This document shows, in pieces, positions 17,480-27,977 of a DNA stretch of 64,000 nt (position 1 is its first letter; each line of letters begins with the position of its first letter). Made by a program: the position numbers and the translations under genes. Source of the stretch: Panacagrimonas sp965216805 (GTDB lineage: Bacteria > Pseudomonadota > Gammaproteobacteria > Nevskiales > Nevskiaceae); assembly GCF_965216805.1 (NCBI RefSeq), contig NZ_CBDCGN010000003.1, positions 1,426,001 through 1,490,000 on the forward strand, written 5' to 3'. The notes beneath the pieces were generated by a model. The model saw nothing but the letters and a program-made list of their open reading frames with translations, had not been told where the DNA came from and did no database searches.

Positions 17480-18340
17480 ATGCCAGCGATTGTCGTCGAA
17501 CGTCGTGAAGGTTTGCGCTACGAAGACATAGAGCGGGAGTACCAGTGGCCGCTGCGCCCGGTGGTCGTGCCCGGATTGTGCGCGGATTGGCCGGCATTCA
17601 AGACCTGGACGCTGCCGTACTTGCGTGACCGATTCCCGCGGTTCCAGGTGCGCGTGGACGGGAGCATGGTGGCGCTCGGACCCTTCATTGACGAGGTGCT
17701 CGCAGCGACCCCGGAACGGCCCTGCCGCTATCTGCGCGAGTGCTACCTGGCCAAGGTGCTGCCTGAGGTGTTGCCCGAGCTGAGTCCGATTCCGGGGCAG
17801 CCGCGCAACCGTACGCAGAGCCGGCTAGTGCCGCTGGGGGACGCGTACCGCAACGAGGCCGGGCCGCCGGAACTGCTCATCTCGGGGCCGGGCACGTTCT
17901 TCCCGGTTCTGCATTACGACTTGCATCACCTGCACGCGTTCATCACCCAGCTACAGGGAGACAAGGAATTCACGGTGTTTCCGCCCGGCGAGGCCGAGAA
18001 TCTGTACCCGCGCGAAGACCGTAGGCAGGTGTCGCGCATCGATTGCTTCGATCCCGTGGACCTTGCCCGCTTCCCGCGTTTCGCCAATGCGACGCCGATC
18101 CGTTTCCGCGTCAATGCTGGCGACACGGTGTTTGTCCCGAGCGGCTGGTGGCATTTCACGCGCACCCTGTCGCCGTCGCTGGCTATTACCTGGAATTCGG
18201 TATCTCGCGCCAACTGGCGCGCATTCACCGAAGATCACTTTCTCGGCGAAGGGCGCCAGCGCGGCCTCAAGCCGACTCTGAAGCGCCTGTATCTGCGCGT
18301 GATCGGGGTGATGCTCACCGCGATAGAGCGCGGGCCCTGA
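17480..18340 (+). CDS. Cupin-like JmjC-domain 2-oxoglutarate/Fe(II) oxygenase
   Basis: 286 aa of the cupin_8/JmjC group (FIH-like hydroxylases of proteins or small molecules). The facial triad is visible: HYD in VLHYDLHHLHAF (about residue 145) and the distal His in VPSGWWHFTR (about 225). The double-stranded beta-helix context QLQGDKEFTVFPPGE and VNAGDTVFVPSGWWH is canonical. ATG 17480 has a strong GAGGAGA site 7 bases upstream. The substrate is unknown. It could act with the preceding methyltransferase, but no sequence evidence links them. Confidence 0.8.
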   Translation: MPAIVVERREGLRYEDIEREYQWPLRPVVVPGLCADWPAFKTWTLPYLRDRFPRFQVRVDGSMVALGPFIDEVLAATPERPCRYLRECYLAKVLPEVLPELSPIPGQPRNRTQSRLVPLGDAYRNEAGPPELLISGPGTFFPVLHYDLHHLHAFITQLQGDKEFTVFPPGEAENLYPREDRRQVSRIDCFDPVDLARFPRFANATPIRFRVNAGDTVFVPSGWWHFTRTLSPSLAITWNSVSRANWRAFTEDHFLGEGRQRGLKPTLKRLYLRVIGVMLTAIERGP

Positions 18341-18350
18341 TCCGGGCCGC

Positions 18351-19007
18351 TCAGTCGGGAATCGGTGCAGCGGTGGCCGAGGCCTCGAACAAGGGCCGCA
18401 CCCGGTTGATCAGCACGCAGAACAGGTCGGCAGTCATCTCGGCGTCGTAGATTGCCGAATGCGCCTCGCGCGGATCGTAGGTCAAGCCGGCGGCCTCGAC
18501 CGCGCGCGCCAGCACGGTCTGGCCCAGCAGGCTGCCGGCCAGGGTCACGGTGTCGAAGCACGAAAACGGATGAAACGGGTTGCGCTTGATGCCGGTGCGC
18601 GTCACCGCAGCGTTGAGAAACCCCAGGTCGAAATGCGCGTTGTGACCGACCAGTACGGCGCGGGTGCAGCCGTTCTCGGAGATGGCCTGGCGGATCGGCT
18701 TGAAGATGTGCGACAGCGCCTCGGTTTCCCGCTTGGCCAGACGCAGCGGGTTGTCGATTCTGATCCCGTTGACCTCCATCGAGGCCTTTTCCATGTTGGC
18801 ACCGGGAAAGGGTTCCACGTGGGCGAACACGGTCTGGCGGCGGACCAGCTGACCGTGCTCGTCCACCCCCAGGATCACCGCGGCAATTTCCAGCAGAGCG
18901 TCGGTGGCGTTGTTGAACCCGCCGGTCTCGACATCCACGACCACCGGCAGAAAGCCGCGGAAACGATGGCCGACGCGTGGCGCGGGGGGGGAGGAGGGAT
19001 CGCTCAT
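18351..19007 (-). CDS. rnt: Ribonuclease T
   Basis: 218-aa DEDDh 3'-5' exoribonuclease that trims tRNA CCA ends and matures 5S/23S rRNA. Catalytic motifs: VVVDVETGGF (ExoI D-x-E), VGHNAHFDLGF (ExoII D) and HSAIYDAEMTAD (ExoIII, H and D). Its near-complete restriction to Gammaproteobacteria helps place the organism. It is divergent from argG across an 82-bp promoter region and ends 10 bp from the convergent oxygenase gene. Confidence 0.95.
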   Translation of the reverse strand: MSDPSSPPAPRVGHRFRGFLPVVVDVETGGFNNATDALLEIAAVILGVDEHGQLVRRQTVFAHVEPFPGANMEKASMEVNGIRIDNPLRLAKRETEALSHIFKPIRQAISENGCTRAVLVGHNAHFDLGFLNAAVTRTGIKRNPFHPFSCFDTVTLAGSLLGQTVLARAVEAAGLTYDPREAHSAIYDAEMTADLFCVLINRVRPLFEASATAAPIPD

Positions 19008-19035
19008 GGGCGCGGAACTATAGCGGAAGCGGCTC

Positions 19036-19041
19036 TATAAT
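19036..19041 (+). promoter_or_regulatory. Putative -10 box for argG
   Basis: A perfect TATAAT lies 48 bases upstream of the argG ATG in the 82-bp rnt/argG gap. I find no convincing -35. The opposite strand has TATAGT at 19018-19023, which could serve rnt. No Arg box was recognised. Confidence 0.35.
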
Positions 19042-19089
19042 CCGCGCTTCCTTCGCGCCTCACTCCTCCCTCTTCACGCCTCGCGCCTC

Positions 19090-20301
<1,212 letters not shown>

Positions 20302-20382
20302 GGTTGTACGCCACGCGTGTTGCCGCTGCCGTCGACCCTTCGCTGTCGCGAAAGGACCCCGCCGGGTGCGGCAACTCGCACG

Positions 20383-20477
20383 ACCAGAAGGACGCCGAGG
20401 GCTTCATCCGCCTCAACGACCTGCGCCTGCGCACTGGCGCCATCCGCGACCAGCGCTGAGGTCGTTCGCCACGCGCG
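20383..20477 (+). pseudogene. Second, diverged copy of the argG 3' end
   Basis: This 95-bp stretch aligns without gaps to 20225-20319, covering the last argG codons, the TGA and about 18 bp after it. I count 82 of 95 identical bases. In the coding part most changes are synonymous: the peptide DQKDAEGFIRLNDLRLRTG differs from the intact copy only at G to D within it, plus L to I further on. The divergence pattern is that of a functional gene, so this looks like the remnant of another argG allele, not a recent duplication. The spacer contains GTTGCCGC (20319-20326) and GCGGCAAC (20368-20375), a perfect 8-bp inverted repeat. Confidence 0.85.
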
Positions 20478-20550
20478 ACCGTCTGATGGCTCCTGACCGG
20501 CCCCGAGGGTGCCGTGCCCGCGCGTGGAAATTGCTAACCTCGTTCCGGTC

Positions 20551-23259
20551 ATGCGCACCCCGCACGCCGATCCCGATCCTCCCGTCTATCGCTACGGCCA
20601 CAAGCTGTACGAGCCGCGTGCCTATGCCGGTGCCATCAGTCGCGATGACCTGCTGAGCCGTATCTTCGGACGCGAACCGGCGCGCATCGTGCTGGTGCAG
20701 GGCCCTGCCGGGCATGGCAAGTCCACCGTGCTGCAGCAGGCCATGGTGCAGTGCCGGCGTTCCGGGATGCTCACCGCATGGCTGAACATGGACGAAGCCG
20801 ATAACGATCTGCGCCGTCTGTCGATGCATCTGCAGGCGATGCTGTCGATGCTCGAAGACGAGGCGACCGATCGCCCCGAGTCGACGCCGGCGGCCGAGGA
20901 TCGCGACGATCAGGGCTCGCGTGCCGATGGTTTCATCGCCCGTCTGCTGGAATTCAAGCGCCCCCTGGCGCTGTTCTTCGACGATTTCCAGGCCGTTTCG
21001 AACCGCTCGGTGCTGGCCTATTTCAAGGAGCTGATCGATCACCTGCCGGAACGGGTGCGGATGTTTTTCGGGTCGCGTTCGGTGCCGGACATCGGTCTGG
21101 CGCGACAGGTGGTGAATCATCAGGCGCTGGTGCTGCGCGCCGAAGAGCTGCGCTTTTCGCCCGTGGAAGTGCGCCGCTTCTTTGCCGGTGCGCAGGATTT
21201 GAGCGTGCGCGAAGACGAGCTCAAGGCCATCTACCGGAAGACCGAGGGCTGGCCTGCGGCCTTGCAGTTGTTCCGCCTGTCGCTGGCCAGTCCCAACGTG
21301 CGCGGCTCGCTGCGCGACCTGTCGGTGTACCGGCCGCGCGAACTGGCCGACTACCTGGCCGACAACGTCCTGGCGCTGCAAACGCCGCAGGTTCAGGAGT
21401 TTCTGCTGCACAGCGCGCCGCTGCGACGCCTCAGCGGTCCGCTCTGCGATGAGGTGCTGGAACGCTGCGATTCCCAGGCCATCCTGCTGCAACTGGAGCG
21501 CTCCGGACTGTTCGTGCGCAGTCTCGATGCCGAGGCCGGCTGGTTCGGATATCACGCCCTGTTCGCCTCGTTTCTGGAGGATCAGTTGCGCGCACAGGCG
21601 CCGGCGCGGCTGCAGCAAATTCACGAGCGCGCAGCACGCTGGTTCAAGGCACGCGGGCATTACGAAGAGGCCATGGGCCACGCGATGGCCGCTGGCGAGC
21701 ATGCGCTGGCGGCCGACGTGCTCGATGTCTGGGCTTCGCGCCTGGTGGCGCTGGGACATCTGGTCACGGTGGAACACTGGTACGAGGCGCTGCCGCTGGA
21801 CGAGGTCGGCGCGCGCCCGGAGCTGGTGGTCAAGATCGCCTGGGCGCTGTGTTTCCTGCGCCGCAGCCAGAAGCTGCCGCCGATCGCCGCGCTGCTCAAG
21901 ACGGTGGCGCCAAGCGCGGATGGCGAGGTGCAGCCCGACATCGTGCGAGCGATGCTGGCCTTGCTCGGCGACCGACTCGAAACCAGTCGCGACATCATCC
22001 GGACTGTGGATGTGCAGGTGACCGGGCTGTCCGGCTTCCGTGCGTTCGAGATCGCTGCGGCCGCCAATCTGCGCGCCTATCTGGCCATTTTCCAAAGCGA
22101 CTTCGAGGGCGCCAGGCAGTATCTGGCGCTGGCGCGCAGCCACGGTGAGATCGCCGAATCGGGGTTCAGCCTGGGCTATTCGATCGCGCTGCAGGGCATG
22201 AGCCTGCTGGTCCAGGGGCGCCTGGCAGACGTGCTGGAACTGTATCGCCAGGCGGCCCTGCTGCCATGGATGCGCCTGGACGATTCGGTGGCCTCGGCGG
22301 TGATTCTCGCCAGCTATGTGCAAGCGCTTTACGAGGCTGGCGACGTCGGTGCCGCCGAACAGCAATTCGAACAGTCGCACGAGGCCATTCTGCAGTTCGC
22401 GCCGCTGGACTTCAGCGCGCTGGCGCTGCTGACGATGTCGCGCATCCACGAGCTGCGCGGGCGGCCGTCGCAGGCGGTGGAAATGCTCGACGAGGCCGAA
22501 CAGGTCGCACTGGCCAGCGGCTGGCCGCGGCTGACGCGGATGGTGGAGTGGGAGCGCGTGCGGCGCTGGTTGCTGCGCGGCGAGGTCGATCGCGCGATGG
22601 CCGCCGCCAGCCGCATGGCGAGCGCGAGCCTGCCGCTACCGGCTGGATGGATCGTGTTTTCTGAAGACCACGAAGGCGAGCGATTCGCCCGTGCGCGCCT
22701 GTCGATCCACCAGCAGCAGCCGCTGGAGGCGCTGGCGACTCTGCAACCCGAACGCGCGGCCGATCCGGAAGGGGTATGGGTGCGGCGCCAGGTCAAGTTG
22801 AACGTGCTGCTGGCGCTGGCCCACGAGTTCCAGGGCGACACTGCGCAGGCGCAGCAAAGGCTCGCGATCGCGCTGGAAAAGGCGCGACCGGGCGGCTTGG
22901 TGCGCTGCATCCTGGACGAGGGCAAGGCGGTGGTTGGCCTCTTGGAGCGCCTGCAGACCCAAGGCGAGCGCGTCGGACCCGACACGCTGCGCTTTGCCAC
23001 GCGCCTGCTGCAACTTGCCGGCCGCGAACGGCCCGCCGCCCAGCTTCCCGAGTTCCAGGCGCTGGAGCCCCTGACCGAACGCGAGCGCAAGATTCTCATC
23101 CTGCTCGCCAACGGCGCCACCAACGACGACATCGCCGCACGCATGTTCGTGTCGCGCAACACGGTCAAGTTTCACCTCAAGAACATCTACTCGAAGCTGG
23201 CCGTCAACAGCCGCCTGCAAGCGACCAACGCGGCGCGCGCGATGGGACTGGTGGTCTGA
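20551..23259 (+). CDS. LuxR family transcriptional regulator with ATPase domain (MalT-like)
   Basis: 902-aa signal-transduction ATPase (STAND/MalT type). Residues 1-30 resemble the MalT N-terminus (PPVYRYGHKLYEPR, SRDDLLSRIF). The Walker A is QGPAGHGKST (about residue 50) and the Walker B-like LALFFDDFQAVS. A long helical-repeat sensor region (about 330-820) leads to a C-terminal LuxR helix-turn-helix, LTERERKILILLANGATNDD and SRNTVKFHLKNIYSKL. I start at ATG 20551; the frame is open 14 codons further upstream. The ligand is unknown. The next gene on the strand, an amine oxidase 275 bp away, is one possible target. Confidence 0.9.
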   Translation: MRTPHADPDPPVYRYGHKLYEPRAYAGAISRDDLLSRIFGREPARIVLVQGPAGHGKSTVLQQAMVQCRRSGMLTAWLNMDEADNDLRRLSMHLQAMLSMLEDEATDRPESTPAAEDRDDQGSRADGFIARLLEFKRPLALFFDDFQAVSNRSVLAYFKELIDHLPERVRMFFGSRSVPDIGLARQVVNHQALVLRAEELRFSPVEVRRFFAGAQDLSVREDELKAIYRKTEGWPAALQLFRLSLASPNVRGSLRDLSVYRPRELADYLADNVLALQTPQVQEFLLHSAPLRRLSGPLCDEVLERCDSQAILLQLERSGLFVRSLDAEAGWFGYHALFASFLEDQLRAQAPARLQQIHERAARWFKARGHYEEAMGHAMAAGEHALAADVLDVWASRLVALGHLVTVEHWYEALPLDEVGARPELVVKIAWALCFLRRSQKLPPIAALLKTVAPSADGEVQPDIVRAMLALLGDRLETSRDIIRTVDVQVTGLSGFRAFEIAAAANLRAYLAIFQSDFEGARQYLALARSHGEIAESGFSLGYSIALQGMSLLVQGRLADVLELYRQAALLPWMRLDDSVASAVILASYVQALYEAGDVGAAEQQFEQSHEAILQFAPLDFSALALLTMSRIHELRGRPSQAVEMLDEAEQVALASGWPRLTRMVEWERVRRWLLRGEVDRAMAAASRMASASLPLPAGWIVFSEDHEGERFARARLSIHQQQPLEALATLQPERAADPEGVWVRRQVKLNVLLALAHEFQGDTAQAQQRLAIALEKARPGGLVRCILDEGKAVVGLLERLQTQGERVGPDTLRFATRLLQLAGRERPAAQLPEFQALEPLTERERKILILLANGATNDDIAARMFVSRNTVKFHLKNIYSKLAVNSRLQATNAARAMGLVV

Positions 23260-23534
23260 ATCAAGAAGCCGCTCAGCCACCCATTACACCGACGAACACG
23301 CATACGTCGAACGGGTTGCCGAGACTCATTGCATCACCCGACGGGCGCATGAGTTGCCTGCGACAAGCGCTCGATTCAATCGGCGCGATCCGCGCGATCC
23401 GTGGCTGAAACGCTTTTCTCCCGCCGCAAGCCCGCCGCCCTAAGGTGGGACGGCGCCCGCACTCGCCGACACGTGCATGACAGCGCAGGGGCGCCCCGTC
23501 ATGCTCCGGCGCAGCTGACCAAAGGAGCTTCGGC

Positions 23535-25163
23535 ATGGCCAACACCGATCTGTTTCATCGCCTGAGACGCGCGATGCGCCTGGCGCATGCGTCCAATCAC
23601 GCCGGGTTCGGCGCCGCCGAAGCCCTGCAACGCTGGGAGCACGCCGCGCCCGACCGCGGTCGGCGCGCTTTTCTGCGCAGCGCCACCCTGGCGGCGGCCG
23701 GCGCGGCGGCGGGCTGCGCCGGCCTGCGCGACGCCTCAGTGCCGACCGCGCCAAGTAGCGGCGCCGAGGTGGCGGTCATCGGCGCCGGCCTGGCCGGACT
23801 GACCGTGGCATGGCGGCTGCGGCAGGCCGGGGTGCCGGTCAGCCTGTACGAAGCGCAGACGCGCCTGGGGGGTCGCGTGCTGAGCCTGCGCGATCATTTC
23901 GCCGATCGGCAAGTGGCGGAACTGGGTGCCGAACTGATCGACACCGGTCACCGCCACATGCGCGAACTGGCGGTCGAGCTGAGCCTGGAGCTGGACGACT
24001 TCAACGATTACCGCCCCGAGCTGGCGCGGGCGCTGTACTGGTTCGAGGGCCGGCGCCGCAGCGAGGCCGAAGTGGTGGAAGCATTCCGGCCGATCGCGGC
24101 GCTGATCGACGCCGACCTCGGGCGTCTGGGCAGCGGCGACATTTCCTGGCGCGAGCCGCAGAACGCACAAGACCTGGACCGGCTCAGCATCGACGACTGG
24201 TTTGATCGTCACGGCGTGTCCGGCTGGATCCGCACCTTGCTGAGCGTGGCCTACACCACCGAGATGGGCCTGGAGACCAGCGAACAATCTTCGCTCAATC
24301 TGCTCACCTTCATTTCCACCCAGGCCGACCCTTTTCACGTTTTCGGCGACAGCGACGAGCGCTTTCATACCCGTGGCGGCAACGACCGTTTCGTGTCCGA
24401 ACTGGCGCGCAGGCTCGAGGGCGCAATTCAGACCGGCGCGGTGCTGGAAGCGGTGGCGCAGTCCGACAACGGTCGCTATCGCCTGAGCCTGCGTCGCGAC
24501 GGCGCGAGCACGGACGTGCACGCCAGTCATGTGGTGCTGGCGCTGCCGGTGAGTCTGCTGCGCGAGGTCAAGCTGGACGTGGAGCTGCCCGAGATCAAAC
24601 GCCTGGCCATCGCCGAGCTGGCGTACGGCAGCAATGCCAAGCTGATGATCGGCTTTGCCCGGCGCACCTGGACGCAGGGCGCCGGATGCGATGGCAGTAC
24701 ATTCTCCGATCTGCGCTACCAGAGCTGTTGGGAAACCAGTCGCCAGCAGGTGGGCGAGGCCGGCATCCTCACCAACTTCACCGGCGGCCGTCATGGCCTG
24801 GAAGTCGGCCAGGGCAGTGCGGCCGAGCAGGCGCGGCGGGCGGTGACCGACCTGGAGCAGGTGTTTCCCGGCATCGCCGCACAACGCCAGGACATGACCG
24901 AAGCGCGCTTTCACTGGCCCAGCAATCCCTGGGTGCGGGGCAGCTACGTGTGTCCCAAGCCCGGCCAGTGGACACGGCTGGGCGGTGCCATCGGCGAGGC
25001 GGTCGGACGCCTGCGTTTTGCCGGCGAGCACTGTTCGGGGGACAACCAGGGCTTTATGGAAGGTGCGGTCGAATCCGGCGAAACCACCGCGCGCGAACTG
25101 CTGCAGGAACTGGGTGTGGTAAACACAGGCGCCAGCCGGCGGCGGATGCTCGGCCTGGGCTGA
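23535..25163 (+). CDS. Tat-exported FAD-dependent amine oxidase (monoamine oxidase family)
   Basis: 542 aa. A twin-arginine signal is set about 45 residues in (RGRRAFLRSATLAAAGAAAG, then Cys), suggesting export as a folded flavoprotein, possibly a lipoprotein. The FAD-binding motif VAVIGAGLAGLTVAWRL (about residue 80) is followed by LGGRVLS. The C-terminal FAD-contact region is RLRFAGEHCSGDNQGFMEGA. Substrate may be an amine or polyamine; this cannot be decided. AAAGGAGC lies upstream of ATG 23535. Confidence 0.87.
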   Translation: MANTDLFHRLRRAMRLAHASNHAGFGAAEALQRWEHAAPDRGRRAFLRSATLAAAGAAAGCAGLRDASVPTAPSSGAEVAVIGAGLAGLTVAWRLRQAGVPVSLYEAQTRLGGRVLSLRDHFADRQVAELGAELIDTGHRHMRELAVELSLELDDFNDYRPELARALYWFEGRRRSEAEVVEAFRPIAALIDADLGRLGSGDISWREPQNAQDLDRLSIDDWFDRHGVSGWIRTLLSVAYTTEMGLETSEQSSLNLLTFISTQADPFHVFGDSDERFHTRGGNDRFVSELARRLEGAIQTGAVLEAVAQSDNGRYRLSLRRDGASTDVHASHVVLALPVSLLREVKLDVELPEIKRLAIAELAYGSNAKLMIGFARRTWTQGAGCDGSTFSDLRYQSCWETSRQQVGEAGILTNFTGGRHGLEVGQGSAAEQARRAVTDLEQVFPGIAAQRQDMTEARFHWPSNPWVRGSYVCPKPGQWTRLGGAIGEAVGRLRFAGEHCSGDNQGFMEGAVESGETTARELLQELGVVNTGASRRRMLGLG

Positions 25164-25260
25164 GTGCACACGACCGCCACGGAACGCTGTGCGGCTCAAT
25201 CTCAGCCCTGTGCAAGTCCACTGCCCTGCCGTTCGCGGTGTCGGGCGGCCGTGCCCGCCG

Positions 25261-26109
25261 TCAGACTTGAACGAAACGCACCCGGCTGCCCGGCCGCGCC
25301 TGCGCCAGCCGCGGCAGGTCGATAGCGTCGACCACGCCGATCACCGGATAACCACCGGTGGTGGGATGGTCGTACAGGAACACCAGCGGCTGGCCGTCTG
25401 CGGGGACCTGGATCGCACCCGGCAGCAGGCCTTCGCTGTCGAGCTCGCCTGCTACGCATCGCGCCAAGCGCGTACCTTCCAGGCGCACGCCGATGCGATT
25501 GCTGTGCGGACTGACCGCATAGGGCGTGGCGGTGAGCGCCTGCAACGCAGCCGACTCGAACCAGTCCGCACGCGGCCCGGACATGAAGTGCAGGACCGCT
25601 TCGTCGACGATGTCGGCGGCCGCGGCGGCCGGCTCGCGGGCTACTGACCTGCAGGAGCGCAGCGGCAGCTCGTCGCCATCGCGCAGCGCCGGTGGCCCCA
25701 GGCCCGACAGCAAATCCGTTGCGCGGCTGCCCAGGGTCTGTTCCACGTCAATGCCACCGCGCACCGCCAGATAGCCGCGCACGCCGCGGCGGGCGGCGCC
25801 CAGGCTCAACACCTGTCCGGGCCGGACCTCGAAGGCCTGTTCCGGCGCCACCGGTGTCGCGTCCAGCGTGGCGGGCATGGCCGCGCCGCTGATCGCCACT
25901 CGTGCTGCGACGGTGAACTCGAAACGTCCGCCCAGCAGGGTCATTTCCAGCGCGGCGTCGCCGTCGGCGTTGCCGACCAGGCGGTTGGCGCGGATCAGGG
26001 CCGGGCGATCCGCCGCGCCGGACACCGGCACGCCGAGGTGGGCGTGGCCGGGCCGCCCCAGGTCCTGCACGGTGGTCAGCGGGCCGGCCTTGTGGACGCG
26101 CAGGCTCAT
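25261..26109 (-). CDS. pxpC: 5-oxoprolinase subunit C (biotin-dependent carboxyltransferase/AHS2 family)
   Basis: 282-aa subunit of the ATP-dependent PxpABC complex that opens 5-oxoproline (pyroglutamate) to glutamate. Hallmarks are the N-terminal HKAGPLTTVQDLGRPGHAHLG and VSGAADRPAL, the mid-protein RGYLAVRGGID, and the C-terminal DGQPLVFLYDHPTTGGYPVIG. I start at ATG 26109, 10 bp after the pxpB stop; TTG 26139 would overlap pxpB. Last gene of the pxpA-pxpB-pxpC set. Confidence 0.92.
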   Translation of the reverse strand: MSLRVHKAGPLTTVQDLGRPGHAHLGVPVSGAADRPALIRANRLVGNADGDAALEMTLLGGRFEFTVAARVAISGAAMPATLDATPVAPEQAFEVRPGQVLSLGAARRGVRGYLAVRGGIDVEQTLGSRATDLLSGLGPPALRDGDELPLRSCRSVAREPAAAAADIVDEAVLHFMSGPRADWFESAALQALTATPYAVSPHSNRIGVRLEGTRLARCVAGELDSEGLLPGAIQVPADGQPLVFLYDHPTTGGYPVIGVVDAIDLPRLAQARPGSRVRFVQV

Positions 26110-26119
26110 GGCGTACCCA

Positions 26120-26743
26120 TTACCCAGTGCGGGGGACAAAGCGCACTCGCGTGCCCGGCAGCAGCAGGGCCGGAGGTTGACGCGCCGCGTTCCACAACGC
26201 CAGGTCGGTGCGGCCCAGCAGCTGCCAGCCGCCCGGCAGGGCGCGCGGATACACCCCGCTGTAGGTTCCGGCGATGGCGACCGAACCGGCCGGGACCGCA
26301 GTCCGTGGCGTGTCTCGCCGCGGCAGATGCAGGGCCTGCGGCAGGCCGCTGAGATAAGCGAAACCGGGCGCGAAACCGCAGAACGCGACGCGATAGTCGG
26401 CCTGGCTGTGCAGTTCGATCACCTGCGCGGTTGTGAGACCGGTGGCTGTCGCCACCGACTGCAGGTCGGTGCCGTCGTAGATCACCGGCACTTCGATCTC
26501 GCGTGACTCAACCTGCGCATCCGGCGTCAGAGTCCAGTGCGGCAGTTCACGTGCCAGTGCCGCGGCGCCAGGGCCGGCGATCAGCACGGTGCGCGCGGCC
26601 GGCACCACCTCGATGATGCCGTCCGGCTTGCGGCGGTGGATTTCGGCGTACAGGGGCATGACGTCGGCAGGATCGTGCAGTTCCACCAGCAAGCCGTCGC
26701 GGCCGGCAGGCCGGCAAGTCAGCGATGGCGAGGGGCCGGACAT
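26120..26743 (-). CDS. pxpB: 5-oxoprolinase subunit B (AHS1/KipI family)
   Basis: 207-aa AHS1-domain protein. Signatures: EIEVPVIYDGTDLQSVA, HSQADYRVAFCGFAPGFAYL and the RTAVPAGSVAIAGTYSGVYP loop. It forms the PxpBC heterodimer with the next gene. The same frame is open a further 190 codons upstream, antisense-like and overlapping pxpA in another phase. I start at ATG 26743 (MSGPSPSLTCRPAGRDG), 17 bp after pxpA. Confidence 0.9.
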   Translation of the reverse strand: MSGPSPSLTCRPAGRDGLLVELHDPADVMPLYAEIHRRKPDGIIEVVPAARTVLIAGPGAAALARELPHWTLTPDAQVESREIEVPVIYDGTDLQSVATATGLTTAQVIELHSQADYRVAFCGFAPGFAYLSGLPQALHLPRRDTPRTAVPAGSVAIAGTYSGVYPRALPGGWQLLGRTDLALWNAARQPPALLLPGTRVRFVPRTG

Positions 26744-26760
26744 CGGTTCGCGGCCGTCAC

Positions 26761-27483
26761 TCAGGCGAACGCCTGGATGCGGATGCCCGCAGCCTGCAGG
26801 TGCGCGCGCACCCGCCGCGCTATCTGCACAGCACCGGGCGTATCGCCGTGTACGCACAGCGTTCTGACCAGGCCGCTTTGCGCCAGTCTCAGCGCCGATC
26901 GCGCGGCTTCTTCCGCATCTTCGATCACCGCCCCCGGCTGGTCGCGGGGCAGCAGGCGGCCCGCGGAGGTGTAGGCGCGATCGGCATAGCCTTCGGCGAC
27001 GCACACCAGGCCGGCAGCGACGGCGACGCGCTGCAACTCCGAGCCGGGCAGCGCCAGCACGGCAATGTTTTGACGCCAGGCCACCAGCGCGTCGACCACC
27101 GCCTGCGCCTGCACCGCATCGCGCATGCAGCGGTTGTAGAGCGCGCCGTGCGGTTTGACGTAGGCCACCTCCCCGAAAGCCGACAGCGCACCGATCTGGT
27201 ACAGCACTTCGGCGGCGAGCTCGTCGGCGGGCACTTCCATCTCGCGCCGACCGAAGCCGGCGAGATCGCGATAGCTCACCTGCGCGCCGATGCGCACACC
27301 GCGCAGCAATGCCTGACGGCACACGCGCCGCATGATGCCGGGATCGCCCGCGTGAAAGCCGCAGGCCAGGTTGGCGCTGGTGACCACGTCCAGCAGCGCT
27401 TCGTCATCGCCCAGGGTCCAGCGGCCGAAGCCCTCGCCGAGATCGGCGTTGAGATCGATCAGCGGCGACTCGATCCTGCTCAC
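26761..27483 (-). CDS. pxpA: 5-oxoprolinase subunit A (LamB/YcsF family)
   Basis: 240 aa. The N-terminus IDLNADLGEGFG and the segments SANLACGFHAGDP, VSYRDLAGFGRR, YVKPHGALYN and LCVHGDTPGAV are diagnostic of PxpA. Its GTG start (27481-27483) overlaps the TGA of the upstream remnant gene (27480-27482), so it may depend on translation of that remnant. No pyroglutamate transporter is next to it. Confidence 0.93.
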   Translation of the reverse strand: MSRIESPLIDLNADLGEGFGRWTLGDDEALLDVVTSANLACGFHAGDPGIMRRVCRQALLRGVRIGAQVSYRDLAGFGRREMEVPADELAAEVLYQIGALSAFGEVAYVKPHGALYNRCMRDAVQAQAVVDALVAWRQNIAVLALPGSELQRVAVAAGLVCVAEGYADRAYTSAGRLLPRDQPGAVIEDAEEAARSALRLAQSGLVRTLCVHGDTPGAVQIARRVRAHLQAAGIRIQAFA

Positions 27484-27956
27484 TCCGCGCCCCTGGGCTG
27501 CGGGCGCCGACGGCGCGCCGGTTTCGCCGATGCTGCAGCAGACGGCAGGCTGGTCAGTCGCTGGTAGAGAGTGAACAGGAAGGCCAGGCGCCCGGCATCC
27601 GAAGTCCAGTTTCGCTTGCCACCGCTCGGGACGTAGGCCGCGTCCAGCGTCCGGACCAGTGCTTGGCGCGCCTTGATCAGGGGCGGCGTCATGGTCAGCC
27701 GGTTGTGGAGATCGGCGAGCGAGGCTTCGGGGAATTTTGAGCGGGTGTCTTCCCGGAACAGATCGATGAAGCCCCGACGTTCACCGAGTTTCCTCACCGG
27801 CTCCTCGAGGCTCGCGACGCGGCGGCTGGAAACCCCAAAAATGTTGAAGAACTCGACCCAGAAGCCCTGCACCTGAGCGCGCTCTTCGGAGGCGTCCGTC
27901 CAGTCGCGCGAGAAGGCGGGGGCGCGGTTCTTGATTTCGTTCCAGCTCAGTGGCAT
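27480..27956 (-). pseudogene. Internally deleted type IIG/MmeI-like DNA methyltransferase remnant
   Basis: 158-aa open frame built of two ends of one large family. Residues 1 to about 67 (MPLSWNEIKNRAPAFSRDW, RAQVQGFWVEFFNIFGVSSR, GFIDLF) match the start of class I SAM-dependent DNA methyltransferases of the MmeI-like group, where GFIDLFWKG would normally follow. From about residue 72, KFPEASLADLHNRLTMTPPL and KARQALVRTLDAAY match the extreme C-terminus of that family. The central 700 or more residues (helicase-like, N6-methyltransferase and target-recognition parts) are missing, and the junction is in frame. It cannot be catalytic. It lies between a toxin-antitoxin pair and pxpA. Confidence 0.82.
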
Positions 27957-27977
27957 CGGAAAAAACGCCTGCCGCAG

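Noticed and set aside
20413..22449. 678-codon open frame on the minus strand opposite the LuxR regulator
   Set aside because: Shadow of a gene with clear ATPase and helix-turn-helix motifs; the antisense peptide shows no domain.
26744..27322. In-frame extension upstream of pxpB
   Set aside because: Overlaps pxpA in another phase with an Arg-rich peptide; pxpB similarity begins at ATG 26743.
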